A stretch of DNA of 64,000 nt from Phycisphaerales bacterium (GTDB lineage Bacteria; Planctomycetota; Phycisphaerae; Phycisphaerales; UBA1924). The position numbers were made by a program, and so were the translations under genes. Below, in pieces: positions 46,481-55,881 of the stretch (its first letter is position 1; each line of letters begins with the position of its first letter). The notes under the pieces were generated by a model. It worked only from the letters and a program-made list of their open reading frames with translations, was not told the DNA's origin and made no database searches. The stretch spans positions 1 through 64,000 of the forward strand of contig JAJDDD010000012.1 of the NCBI GenBank assembly GCA_029260495.1, in the 5' to 3' direction.

Positions 46481-48465
46481 GCCTGCGCGATCTGCCTCGG
46501 CGTCTTGATCGCGCGCAGCGCAGTTCGCAGTTCAAAGCGATCGCTATCGGTTTGATTCTGATTGTCGCTGCGTTTGTCATTGGAGCCACCGTTGTTCAAC
46601 ACTTCGCCAGCCCGGGCCCCGAGCCGGCCGGTCAGGTGATTGACCAGTCCGCCGGGGCTGATCGTGCGCCAGCCGATGCGAATGGTTCTCTTGAAACTGA
46701 ACTTTCTGCTCCAACCGCGCGCGACGCAGAGCGCGTCGATCCACTTTCCGTGTCTTCGCTTGGGCGCGAACTCGGCTTCCGCGATCGCACACTCGCCATC
46801 TCCGTCGGCACGCTGGTCATTGCCGGGCTGGCGATTCTCGTCGTCTCACTGGGGCTCGGGCTCACCTATCTCGGGCTGATGTTGTCCGCCGTCACAATTG
46901 CGGCGCCGCTGTGGTACTTCGATCAAACCCGTTCAATGGGCCAGATCGTCGCCGCCGTCCTCACGCTCACCGCGAGTTTCACCATTTTGGGCAGAGCGAT
47001 GCACGTTGTGCTCTCCGGCTCCAACGCCATCTTGGCAATCGCCAGGAATGTTCTGCACGAAGCGGTGCGCATGAAGATCAGCCTTGTCTTCATTGTCATC
47101 CTCATTCTCCTGCTCGCGATCCTTCCCGGCATTCTCGACGCCGACCAGCCGCTCCGTTATCGCATCCAATCGTTCCTTCAGTACGGTGTCAGCGGCGCGT
47201 TTTGGACGCTCGCGATCATGACGCTCTTTTTCTCCGCTGCAACAGTCGCTTTCGAGCAGCGCGACCGGGTGATCTGGCAAACTATCGCCAAACCCGTTCG
47301 TCACCATGACTATCTCATAGGCAAGTGGATCGGCGTGATGGCGCTCAATGCTGTCCTTCTCGCCGTCTGCGGCTCCGGCCTCTTCCTCTTCACTGAATAT
47401 CTTCGCAGCACCCCCGCCCAGGGCGAAGTCCGCGCGCTCGTCAATCAGGACGGCTCGGGGAATCCAACCAATGATCGACTCCTTCTTCACTCCCAGGTGC
47501 TCGTCGCCCGCGCTGCTCGAGCGCCGGAGCCCCCCGATTGGGATATGGAGGCGATCGCCAAGTCCGTCGACGCCCAACTTGACGACTTCATCCGCGAGCA
47601 CGGGGGCATCTCCAGAGAAAACCCCGAGGCCCGCGAAGCCTTCTCAGCTTTTATGACACAGGAATTAGAACGTCTTGATAAAGCCTGGCGCTCTGCTCCT
47701 CCGGGTCAGGGCAGCATGCCCTATGTCTTTACCGGGCTCGGTGACGCGAAGCGCGCCGGACGCCCCGTCACCATCCGCTACAAGTTCCACGCCGGCGGCG
47801 ACGACCCCACCGCCCTATACAAGACAACTTTCCTCATCAACAACCAGCACGACTTCCTCGAAGAGGTTGCGCTCAACACCATGCTTTCGCTCACACTCAA
47901 AGCTGGCGCTATTCAGGATGACGGCACGATGGTCGTCCAGATTATTAATGGCAACATCTACACCGGGCAAGCCAACCGAATGCAACTCCGCTTTGATCAC
48001 GGTGATCTGGAGGTTCTCTACGTAGTCGGTGGCTATGAGATGAATTTTTTCCGCGTCATGTTTGTGCTCTGGGTGAAGCTCGGGTTTATCGCAGCAGTTT
48101 CCATCGCTGCCGCAACGTTCTTGAGCTTTCCTGTCGCGTGCTTCCTGGCGATGCTGGCGCTCTTTGCTGGCGAAACCGCCGGCTATCTCATGCGCGCGCT
48201 CGACGACAGCTACCGACTTTATGATGGTGAGGGAAACTTTGACCTCGTCGCGCTGATCTTCCGTATTACCGCATTTCCGATCGCCTGGACCTTCCAAACC
48301 TACTCGGAGTTGAAGCCCGCTGCCGATCTCGTTGATGGGCGTCTGGTCAGTTGGGCGAGCGTCGGGAAGGCGCTGCTCGTTGTTGGCGCCTGGTCAGTCG
48401 CTTTACTTACTGCTGGCTGGTTCATCTTCCGCCGCCGAGAGCTTGCTACCTATTCGGGGCATTAG
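46477..48465 (+). CDS. ABC-2 type permease with large extracytoplasmic insert
   Basis: 662 residues starting at GTG 46477, overlapping the ATPase stop. An early span (about 22-45), spans near 110-165 and 175-200, and then ABC-2-like spans (about 200-325) with the motif RDRVIWQTIAKPVRHHDYLIGKWIGVMA. A large soluble insert (about 330-510) is followed by three or four more spans ending WFIFRRRELATYSGH, as in ABC-2 permeases. Substrate unknown. Coupled tightly to the ATPase gene, so the pair is a transporter. Confidence 0.82.
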   Translation: MSLRDLPRRLDRAQRSSQFKAIAIGLILIVAAFVIGATVVQHFASPGPEPAGQVIDQSAGADRAPADANGSLETELSAPTARDAERVDPLSVSSLGRELGFRDRTLAISVGTLVIAGLAILVVSLGLGLTYLGLMLSAVTIAAPLWYFDQTRSMGQIVAAVLTLTASFTILGRAMHVVLSGSNAILAIARNVLHEAVRMKISLVFIVILILLLAILPGILDADQPLRYRIQSFLQYGVSGAFWTLAIMTLFFSAATVAFEQRDRVIWQTIAKPVRHHDYLIGKWIGVMALNAVLLAVCGSGLFLFTEYLRSTPAQGEVRALVNQDGSGNPTNDRLLLHSQVLVARAARAPEPPDWDMEAIAKSVDAQLDDFIREHGGISRENPEAREAFSAFMTQELERLDKAWRSAPPGQGSMPYVFTGLGDAKRAGRPVTIRYKFHAGGDDPTALYKTTFLINNQHDFLEEVALNTMLSLTLKAGAIQDDGTMVVQIINGNIYTGQANRMQLRFDHGDLEVLYVVGGYEMNFFRVMFVLWVKLGFIAAVSIAAATFLSFPVACFLAMLALFAGETAGYLMRALDDSYRLYDGEGNFDLVALIFRITAFPIAWTFQTYSELKPAADLVDGRLVSWASVGKALLVVGAWSVALLTAGWFIFRRRELATYSGH

Positions 48466-48469
48466 AATC

Positions 48470-50437
48470 ATGCGCACAGACACACGCATCCAACTTGTTG
48501 CTGGCGCCCTTCTAGCCGGGTGTCTCGTCGCGAGCGCCATGCTCACACCCGCTGTCTCCGCCGTCGCTGGCAGGGCAGAGCTTGGCTACGCTGACCGCGC
48601 CGAAGAGAGCGATCCACCGGAGGTCGCCGTCGGCATCGCGCTGGGCGCTTTCCGCGGACTCTTCGTCAATATCCTTTGGGTTCGCGCCCAGGATCTCAAA
48701 CGAGAAGGAAAGTTTTACGAATCCATCGAACTCTCTCGCACGATCACGCGCCTCCAGCCTCGTTTTCCGCGCGTGTGGGGTTTTCATGCCTGGAATATGG
48801 CGTACAACATCTCCGTCGCGACAAAAACACCACAAGAGCGTTGGCAGTGGGTGAAAGCCGGCATTGATCTTCTCGCCACCGAAGGCATTCCCAAGAATCC
48901 AAATGACATGCTCCTCCACAAAGAGCTTGGTTGGATATTCATACACAAAATCCAGGGTCAGTCCGACGACTCCAATCACTACTACAAAGAACAGTTCTCG
49001 CGCGAATGGACATTTTTGCTGGGCCCGCCTGCTCCGCGCGCTGGCACAGTTGAAGAATCCACCCGTCGCGCTGGCGCCCACCTTCGTCGCATCGCCGCCG
49101 CTCCGGACACCGAAGCTAAGCTTCTCCGTCGATTCCCGCGCGCAGAAGAGGTCGTTCAGCGTCTGCGCCAAGAAGTAGGCCTTGAACTTGACATGAGCCT
49201 GCTGGAACGCCACGAAATGGAGAATGCTCTTCGCATCACTCGCGCTCGCGAAGGCATCCAGATCGAGCTCGCCGAGGACCGACGCAGCCTTGGCTTTGAT
49301 CGGCTCATCGAGGACTTCCAGACCGATCAGGAGCTCCTTCGGACGTACATCATGGTTCTTGATTTCGTACGCAAGCGCCAGATCACCAAGGAACGGGGCA
49401 TGGATCTCGGCCTCATGATCGCCTACACCGAAGATCGCTACAAACGCCCGCTCGACTGGCGCCATCCCGCCACGCACGGGCTGTATTGGGCGACTCGCGG
49501 CGTCGATCGCGGCATGGGCCGCATTAACACTGACGACTTCGATGTCACCAACACCGATCGCCTCATCACACACGGCATTCAGGAAATATTCCGCTGGGGG
49601 ACCATCTACCACGATCTCATCAACGGCACATACATTCAGACCATGGACCTCGATATGGCCGATGTCTACGAGGAACAGTTCAGAATCCTCGTTGAGCGCG
49701 CTCAGGAGCGAGGAGACGAGTTCGAAGCAAATACACGACCCTTCAAGCTTTTCAGCGCCGGCTATGAGAACTTTCTTACCGACCTCATTCGTATCTTCTA
49801 CCGAATGGGCGATTTCGAACGCGCTCAGAGCTATTACTCCAAGCTGCGCAATCTGGAATTCCGGAATATCAACGAAGGTAGCTATACCGAGGAGCGGCTG
49901 AGCAAGCCTCTTGCTGAGTTTGTCCAGCTTGAGTTTGAAGAGCGCATCACCTCGCCGGACTATGCCGCTGGCGAGCTCTATGGCTCCCTCCAGGACGCAT
50001 ATCGTCGCGGCCTGCTCATGGGAGACATGGATGTCTTCAAGCAAAGCTTTGAGTACGCCCAGAAGGTTCACAGACATTACACCAGCGAGCAACTGCGCCG
50101 AACAGTCGCAGCCGGCGGGGCTGGCTGGCGCATGGAGTTCATCCCGCGCCGCTTTGTCGATGCCGCCGCCCAGGCGATGGTTGAGCTTTTCCTGTCTCCA
50201 CAGGTCGGCCTGTGGCAGAAGAGCCGCATGTTTCGCATGTTCTCAGCCGGCGCCAGCGCTGACTTTGGACGCGAGGTGTATCGTCGCTTGCTCACCGCGG
50301 TCAAGCCCAGTGTGCCCGACTTCGATCAGTGGTTCCCAATGCCCGCCGGATATGAGGATTATCTGATGCGCCGCGCCGCGATCGACGCTCAGGATGCTAC
50401 AGAACGCGACAAAAACGTCAAGGTTCAACAGCAGTAA
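48470..50437 (+). CDS. Large exported or membrane-anchored helical (TPR-like) protein
   Basis: 655 residues from ATG 48470, five bases after the permease stop. An N-terminal hydrophobic stretch (IQLVAGALLAGCLVASAML) could be a signal peptide with a lipobox-like LAGC, or an anchor. Residues about 45-200 read ALGAFRGLFVNILWVRAQDLKREGKFYESIEL...WGFHAWNMAYNISVATKTPQERWQWVKAG, a repeat-like pattern I associate with conserved planctomycete/verrucomicrobial proteins next to ABC exporters. The remainder is helical and charged with TPR-like units (RMGDFERAQSYYSKLRNLE). It may work with the transporter outside the membrane. Last gene of the SPFH/ABC operon. Confidence 0.75.
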   Translation: MRTDTRIQLVAGALLAGCLVASAMLTPAVSAVAGRAELGYADRAEESDPPEVAVGIALGAFRGLFVNILWVRAQDLKREGKFYESIELSRTITRLQPRFPRVWGFHAWNMAYNISVATKTPQERWQWVKAGIDLLATEGIPKNPNDMLLHKELGWIFIHKIQGQSDDSNHYYKEQFSREWTFLLGPPAPRAGTVEESTRRAGAHLRRIAAAPDTEAKLLRRFPRAEEVVQRLRQEVGLELDMSLLERHEMENALRITRAREGIQIELAEDRRSLGFDRLIEDFQTDQELLRTYIMVLDFVRKRQITKERGMDLGLMIAYTEDRYKRPLDWRHPATHGLYWATRGVDRGMGRINTDDFDVTNTDRLITHGIQEIFRWGTIYHDLINGTYIQTMDLDMADVYEEQFRILVERAQERGDEFEANTRPFKLFSAGYENFLTDLIRIFYRMGDFERAQSYYSKLRNLEFRNINEGSYTEERLSKPLAEFVQLEFEERITSPDYAAGELYGSLQDAYRRGLLMGDMDVFKQSFEYAQKVHRHYTSEQLRRTVAAGGAGWRMEFIPRRFVDAAAQAMVELFLSPQVGLWQKSRMFRMFSAGASADFGREVYRRLLTAVKPSVPDFDQWFPMPAGYEDYLMRRAAIDAQDATERDKNVKVQQQ

Positions 50438-50455
50438 AGCCATGCAGGCTACATT

Positions 50456-52708
50456 GTGTTCGATGTCTTCCCCCTCCTCTCGGGCGCGCTATCGCGGCGT
50501 CGTCACCCACATGGAGATCGATCCGCCTTGACCACACTTCAAACCCAAACGCACCGAACCTCTCCCGGCCTTGCTACCCAGCTTGATTTGCGTGCCCGGG
50601 TGCAGGACTCGCTCGATCGCGCCGTCGACGCTCTCTTTTCCAAACAGCACGATGACGGACACTGGTGCGCTGAGCTTGAAGGGGACTCGATCCTCTCCAG
50701 CGAATATCTGCTCATGAAGGCGATACTTGGCCAGCGCACGCAAAGCGACGCAGAGTGGACAAATGCTCCATGCGACAGCTCCGCGCGATACGAAAAAATA
50801 TGCGCCTACCTCCGCGCTCTTCAGCGCGCCGACGGAACCTGGGGCCAGTATCCCGGGTCAGGCCCCGACATCAGCGCCACTGTAAAGGCCTACTTCGCCC
50901 TAAAGATTTTCGGCGACGACCCGGACGCACCGCACATGCGCGCCGCCCGCGAAGCCTCCCTCCGCCTCGGAGGCGCCGAACGGATCAACACCTTTTCGAT
51001 GTTCTATCTCGCGTGCCTGGGGCAGGTTTCGTGGCGAGCGTGTCCAGCGATTCCGCCGGAAGTCGTCCTGCTTCCTCGTTGGTCGCCCTTCCATTTGGAC
51101 AAGGTCGCCGCGTGGACACGGACGATGATTTTGCCGCTCGCGATTTGCACAGCGCTCAAGCCCGTGCGCACACTGCCGAAAGATCTGCATATCGACGAGC
51201 TTTTTGTAGATGAACGTGCGCGCCACGAGCTGACCTCCGCTGATGCGCGCGACAGTGATCCGGTTTCATGGAAGAGTTTTTTCCTCTTTATTGATCGCGC
51301 GGTCAAAGCGATCGACAAACTGGGGCTTATGCCCCTGCGCGAGATTGCGCTCGAGCGGTCCCGTGATTGGCTCGTCGATCGAATGCGATCTGAAACCACC
51401 GACGGGCTCGGCGCGATCTTTCCTCCCATGGTCTACATCCAGGTCGCTTTGCAGGCGATGGGCTCATCTCGGGATGATGACATTCGTGTGACGGCGGAGC
51501 GCGAGCTCGACCGTTTTCTTATTGAAAAAGAAGACCATATCCGCATCCAGCCTTGCTTTTCGCCTGTCTGGGACACGGGAATCGCGCTTTATGCGCTGAC
51601 GGAAGCTGGGCGCACAGCAGAACGCGATGAACGCATCACGCGCGCATGCGAGTGGCTCATCGAGAAGGAAGTGAATCTTGTCGGCGACTGGGTCCGCAAT
51701 CTCCGTGCGCGCGATCGCGAGCGCTTCCAGCGCGATCCCGGGGCCTGGGCTGCGTGGGCATTTGAGCACAAAAACGATTGGTACCCCGATGTTGATGACA
51801 CCGCGATGGTCGCGAAGGCGATGCACCGGGCGACGCCGACGGCGCCGGACTCGCATCCGATCAAGGACGCTGCTCTGCGCGCACAAGTCTGGATTCGCGC
51901 CATGCAGAACGACGACGGCGGCTGGGCTGCATTCGATCGAACGCAACATCGAGAATGGATGGAGGCGGTTCCCTTTGCGGACCACAACGCGATGCAGGAT
52001 CCGAGTTGCCCGGACATTACAGGCAGGACGATTGAATCGCTCATCACATGCGGCGTGTCGCGCGACGACCCGATGATCCGCAAGGCGATCGACTATCTTC
52101 AGCGAACGCAGTTTGATGATGGAAGCTGGCCCGGGCGGTGGGGCGTCAACCGGGTGTATGGCGCGTGGCAGGCAGTGGGGGGGTTGTTTTTTGCCGGTGA
52201 GAATATGCAGCAAGGTCTTTTGCGCAAGACGCTGCGCTGGCTGCGCTCGATTCAGAACACTGACGGCGGGTTCGGCGAGACGGCGGATTCATATGAAGAT
52301 GACGCCCATGTCGGGATCGGACCTTCGACAGCCTCGCAGACCGCGTGGGGCGCGATGACGTTGATGTTCCTGACGAAGCATGATGATCCCGCGGTTGTGC
52401 GCGCGATTGAGTGGCTGATGCGCGATCAGCTCGATGAAGAGATGGCGCCGGAAGGCGTGCATGAGGTTGATGCGGCTTTGATAGGGCCGATGGAGGGCTG
52501 GCGCGCGGCGCCCAGCGCCGACGGCGCGCCGCCGATCATCGCGAGCCACCCGGTCGCAGAGCCTGCGGGCTCATGGCGCGAGGCGTGGTTCACAGGAACG
52601 GGCTTTCCGAAGGTCTTTTACCTGCGGTACCACCTGTATCGGCACTACTTCCCGGTGATGGCGCTGGCGCGATGGGTGAACCGGTGGGCGGATGAGGTGG
52701 GGACGTGA
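50456..52708 (+). CDS. shc: Squalene-hopene cyclase
   Basis: About 750 residues. The acid motif DVDDTAM (DxDD, near residue 445) is the catalytic proton donor of squalene-hopene cyclases. QW repeats are visible: QRADGTWGQY, QNDDGGWAAF, QFDDGSWPGRW, QNTDGGFGE. The order LEGDSILSSEYLLMKAI, FPPMVYIQVALQAMG, CFSPVWDTGIALYAL matches the family. It folds squalene into hopene, the first step to hopanoids. The GTG start at 50456 adds about 24 atypical residues; TTG at 50528 is an alternative. It begins 18 bases after the SPFH/ABC operon on the same strand and may be co-transcribed. No squalene synthase genes are in view. Confidence 0.95.
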   Translation: MFDVFPLLSGALSRRRHPHGDRSALTTLQTQTHRTSPGLATQLDLRARVQDSLDRAVDALFSKQHDDGHWCAELEGDSILSSEYLLMKAILGQRTQSDAEWTNAPCDSSARYEKICAYLRALQRADGTWGQYPGSGPDISATVKAYFALKIFGDDPDAPHMRAAREASLRLGGAERINTFSMFYLACLGQVSWRACPAIPPEVVLLPRWSPFHLDKVAAWTRTMILPLAICTALKPVRTLPKDLHIDELFVDERARHELTSADARDSDPVSWKSFFLFIDRAVKAIDKLGLMPLREIALERSRDWLVDRMRSETTDGLGAIFPPMVYIQVALQAMGSSRDDDIRVTAERELDRFLIEKEDHIRIQPCFSPVWDTGIALYALTEAGRTAERDERITRACEWLIEKEVNLVGDWVRNLRARDRERFQRDPGAWAAWAFEHKNDWYPDVDDTAMVAKAMHRATPTAPDSHPIKDAALRAQVWIRAMQNDDGGWAAFDRTQHREWMEAVPFADHNAMQDPSCPDITGRTIESLITCGVSRDDPMIRKAIDYLQRTQFDDGSWPGRWGVNRVYGAWQAVGGLFFAGENMQQGLLRKTLRWLRSIQNTDGGFGETADSYEDDAHVGIGPSTASQTAWGAMTLMFLTKHDDPAVVRAIEWLMRDQLDEEMAPEGVHEVDAALIGPMEGWRAAPSADGAPPIIASHPVAEPAGSWREAWFTGTGFPKVFYLRYHLYRHYFPVMALARWVNRWADEVGT

Positions 52709-52836
52709 CTCCCAGTGGGGATATAACAACCTGCCCTGATGAAGTCCGTCGGCTTATCGCGAGGTTTCGGGATCACCGTGACCACTACAAAGGGGCTGGC
52801 TGCATCTTCGATCTGCTTGTCAAACGTCACCATTAA
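52705..52836 (+). pseudogene. Possible relic of an Eco57I-type restriction-modification gene
   Basis: A 43-codon frame (GTG at 52705 overlaps the cyclase stop) reads DEVRRLIARFRDHRDHYKGA, similar to the opening of type IIG restriction-modification proteins (xVRxLVERFxxNRxxYxxxxYNExxLRxEFI). Similarity stops after that and the frame ends soon afterwards. It is too short to work; a chance match cannot be excluded. Confidence 0.3.
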
Positions 52837-52924
52837 GCCGGCCACAGTCAAACATCGTTTCGGATGAGGCCGTCTTTGTAAAAGACTGCGCCATTAGGCT
52901 CGATGGTGTCTCTGAACCAGCCGC

Positions 52925-53878
52925 TCACACAACCGCCGAAAGCGGGCGCACATGCTTAGCTACATCGTTCGGCTTGGGCGGGTCGTCCAGATGGATGGGC
53001 AGGACCACGCCGTGCTCGTGGTCGCTGTTGAGCACAATCGCATTGGGTTCGAGCAGGCGCCAGCCGGTTTCCGCGTGTTCATGTCCAAGAACAAAGAGTT
53101 CGACGCTCCAGCGTTCCGCGAGTTCTGCAAGCTGCTCGGGTGTGTGCCGACGCCCCCAGACCATGAGATGGGCAGAGCCCCTGCGCGGGATGTAGTCGTC
53201 CTCCGTCAGGTCGCGCTCGAGCACGCCGGGATCGAACCGGTCCATCATCTCCGGCCCGGGCAGGCTGTGAGCGCACAAAACGCCGCCCGCGTGTCCCTTC
53301 GCCTGCTCTGCATAGAGCGCAAGAGGCATGGAGCGAACAAACCTAGCGATCGCCTCGATCACCATCGGGGCGTCGTCGCTGAAAACGTAGTCCACGCCGT
53401 CGTTGAAAGTCTCCGCCACGCGCACGCCGTCCTTCACAATCCCCGCGCCCACAATTTGTGAAAGCTCGTGATTGGCGAGCAGCGTGTGGACTTCTTCCGG
53501 GTCTTTCACTTTGAGGGCTGCGACGCGAAGAAGCGCGCGATGGCTGAGGTCCACGCCGCCGACAAGTTGGTCAGCGTGTATGACCTCATGCAGCGTGACA
53601 TGGTGCGGGTCACGATCATCTGTTCCCGGAAGCCCCGCGAGCGCGACGACGCGGGCGAAATGCACGGGGTTGTCGTGTAAGTCTCCAGTCGCCAGCAGCA
53701 ACCCGTTGGCGCCAATCCGGTCGATCGAGCCATCCCGGCAATTGGCATCCCGATTCGCAGCGCAGGCGTCATCAAAAACACGCGCCACCTCCGCTGCGTT
53801 GCGCGTGTCAAACTCTGAGAGCGGATCAGTCCATTCAGATTTCGATTCAAAGGGGCGCGGGCGTTGGGCGCTGTTCAT
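52925..53878 (-). CDS. Calcineurin-like metallophosphoesterase
   Basis: 317 residues with metallophosphoesterase motifs LLATGDLHDNPVHF (GD-xH), LLANHEL (in place of GNHD), and VLGHEHAETGW (GH-xH). The usual first Asp motif is not obvious, and the Ala in ANHEL replaces the common Gly. The gene lies 26 bases after the Ser/Thr kinase gene and is transcribed with it, so it could reverse that kinase's phosphorylations; this is inference, since the family also includes nucleotide and lipid phosphoesterases. Confidence 0.72.
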   Translation of the reverse strand: MNSAQRPRPFESKSEWTDPLSEFDTRNAAEVARVFDDACAANRDANCRDGSIDRIGANGLLLATGDLHDNPVHFARVVALAGLPGTDDRDPHHVTLHEVIHADQLVGGVDLSHRALLRVAALKVKDPEEVHTLLANHELSQIVGAGIVKDGVRVAETFNDGVDYVFSDDAPMVIEAIARFVRSMPLALYAEQAKGHAGGVLCAHSLPGPEMMDRFDPGVLERDLTEDDYIPRRGSAHLMVWGRRHTPEQLAELAERWSVELFVLGHEHAETGWRLLEPNAIVLNSDHEHGVVLPIHLDDPPKPNDVAKHVRPLSAVV

Positions 53879-53904
53879 GGCTCACTCCAGCGTCGCGTCG
53901 CTGC

Positions 53905-54804
53905 CTAGTCGTCTTCTTCATCAAGTTCCGACGCTACGTTCGCCGGCGCCTGCTGCTCCGCGAGAAGTTTGGCGTGAAGAAGATCAAGCGTCTCCGCTAC
54001 TTTCTCCATGCTCGCCGGCCTCTTCTCGGGATCCACCTCAACACACTGCATGATGAGATCGTTCAGCCTCTGCGACGTGCGCGCGTTGATTTCGATCACA
54101 GGTTTCGGTTTCTCGATGAACTCATCATCAAGACTCGAAACCAGTGTGTCCCCCTTCGGCAGCGCCGTGGGGATATGCCTGCTCGTCAGCACCCAGTACA
54201 TCGTCGCGCCAAGGTTGTATGTGTCTGTCTTCTCGGTGATCGCCCGACGATGCACCTGTTCCGGCGCGATGTAGTCAGGCGTGCCCTGAATCCGCTCCTT
54301 CACTGTCCCCACGGGGCAGGATTGGCCCAGATCAATAATCTTCACTTGCCCTTCATCTGTGATGACGATGTTGTTGGGCTTCATGTCCGCGTGGACAAAC
54401 CCGCGATGGTGCATATGCGCCAGCCCGCGCGCTACCTGCCGAAAAATATCGAGCGCTTCATCGAAGGACTTCGGCGGGTGCTGCTCCAGGCTGATCCCGT
54501 CCACATACTCCATGACGAGGAAGATGTCTTTGACCGCCATCAGCTTGCGGCCCTTGATCAGCCGAATGAGCTTTCGGATGGACGGATGGTCCAGCTTCGT
54601 CGCGACGCCATACTCGCGCTCTGTCTGATCGAGGAAGCGCTGGTCCTTGGGCTTTTCCTTGTAGACATGCTTCAGAGCCCAGATCTGCTTGGTCTTGGGA
54701 TCCTGGACCAGGTAAATGATCGAGGCAGCCCCGCGCCCAAGCTCCGTCATCACGTTGAAGCCCGCGACCTTTGCCCCCGGTTTGAATGGATCGCGCTTGT
54801 TCAC
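53905..54804 (-). CDS. Ser/Thr protein kinase with HAD/DLG catalytic variants
   Basis: 299 residues, a kinase domain from about 15 to 285 with no membrane span. Gly loop GRGAAS, Lys45 in IWALKHV, the catalytic loop as HADMKPNN (Arg of HRD replaced by Ala, residues 138-140), IDLG in place of DFG (158-160), and GTPDYIAPEQ. Catalytic Asp140, Lys142 and Asn145 are kept, so activity is likely. Loss of the Arg suggests a non-RD kinase that does not need activation-loop phosphorylation. C-terminus acidic (SELDEEDD). Paired with the phosphoesterase immediately downstream. Confidence 0.88.
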   Translation of the reverse strand: MNKRDPFKPGAKVAGFNVMTELGRGAASIIYLVQDPKTKQIWALKHVYKEKPKDQRFLDQTEREYGVATKLDHPSIRKLIRLIKGRKLMAVKDIFLVMEYVDGISLEQHPPKSFDEALDIFRQVARGLAHMHHRGFVHADMKPNNIVITDEGQVKIIDLGQSCPVGTVKERIQGTPDYIAPEQVHRRAITEKTDTYNLGATMYWVLTSRHIPTALPKGDTLVSSLDDEFIEKPKPVIEINARTSQRLNDLIMQCVEVDPEKRPASMEKVAETLDLLHAKLLAEQQAPANVASELDEEDD

Positions 54805-55021
54805 CGTCTTGAATCGATTCCTGTTTCTTGGTCGCAGCCCGGCCCGGTTCCTTCGGGACGCCTGGCTGGGGTCCAGCTGACTCGCTCACTTCACCCCGGA
54901 CCACTCGCCCGAAGCGGGGAAAGTATCCACGGTGCTCGGCGAAACTTCAACGTCGCCTCAATTTCGGTGATCTGTCCTGAGCTGTGAAGCGGAATCATTA
55001 TCCAGCGCGGCCATCTGGTTT

Positions 55022-55735
55022 TCAGTCTGCCCCGGGGTCATCGAGGCGGACTTCTGCGACCACGTCGGCCCGCGGAGCAACCTTCCCACGCAGCCACACC
55101 TCGGGAAACAGCCGGCCCGGGCTGCTCGTCTGGGCGACATCTCGATGCAAGAGCACCTGGTCCGCAGGAATATCCAGCTCCCGTGTCAGCGCTTCGATCA
55201 ACTGGCCCAGCCTCCGAAGCTGCCCATCGGTGAATGATCGCCGATCCCCGTCGCCGATCAGGCACACGCCCACATAGCGCCGGTTGAAGACGTCCTCGTT
55301 CGGTCCGCCGGTATGCGCCCCAGGAAGCTGATCCAGCCAGCGATACCCAACGTGCAGCTCGCCGTCATCAGCTCCATTTCCATTGCCGATGACAAAATGA
55401 TGCCCGAGCCCGTGGAAGCTCCGGCTTTGGTGTTCGGCTGCGATTGAGGCAGGCGACCCATACTGAGAGCCGGAATGATGGATGATAACGCCATCCCAGC
55501 GTCCTCTCTCAAGGTCCGCCCGAGTATCGAAGATGGCCTGAATATTCGTCGGCCCCAGAGAGTCCACATCAGAGACAAGCGCCAGCCCATCCATTCGCGG
55601 CGTCGGGCCGTCATCAAGCCCCATCAGCGCTGCTGCAACCACCGTCATCGACAATAGCAACGAACCCCACACGATCTGCGTGCGTCGGGTCAGCTTCGCC
55701 AATACTTGTGAAGGTCGGCTTGGGGCGGGACTCAT
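55022..55735 (-). CDS. N-acetylmuramoyl-L-alanine amidase (Amidase_2/PGRP-like), membrane-anchored
   Basis: 237 residues: an N-terminal anchor (about 21-40, IVWGSLLLSMTVVAAALMGL) then an amidase_2/PGRP domain (about 75-215). DGVIIHHSGS holds His86/87, GAHTGG lies midway, and LLHRDVAQTSSPGRLFP contains His197. Where most zinc amidases have Cys (T.CPG), residue 205 is Ser, so the third zinc ligand is altered. Amidases of this family cut the lactyl-Ala bond of peptidoglycan outside the inner membrane. If the metal is not bound, the protein may only bind peptidoglycan. Confidence 0.8.
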   Translation of the reverse strand: MSPAPSRPSQVLAKLTRRTQIVWGSLLLSMTVVAAALMGLDDGPTPRMDGLALVSDVDSLGPTNIQAIFDTRADLERGRWDGVIIHHSGSQYGSPASIAAEHQSRSFHGLGHHFVIGNGNGADDGELHVGYRWLDQLPGAHTGGPNEDVFNRRYVGVCLIGDGDRRSFTDGQLRRLGQLIEALTRELDIPADQVLLHRDVAQTSSPGRLFPEVWLRGKVAPRADVVAEVRLDDPGAD

Positions 55736-55881
55736 CGGGCCTTACTCATCCTCTCGTGTGTTCTTCCCTGAGATACAACAAGAATCGGACGGACCGGCCC
55801 TCGGACTTTCCAAAACTCCGCAAACTGTTTCATGTCTGCTCCCAGCTCTGGTTGGCATGAACTCTCGGACCTTGCACAGGC

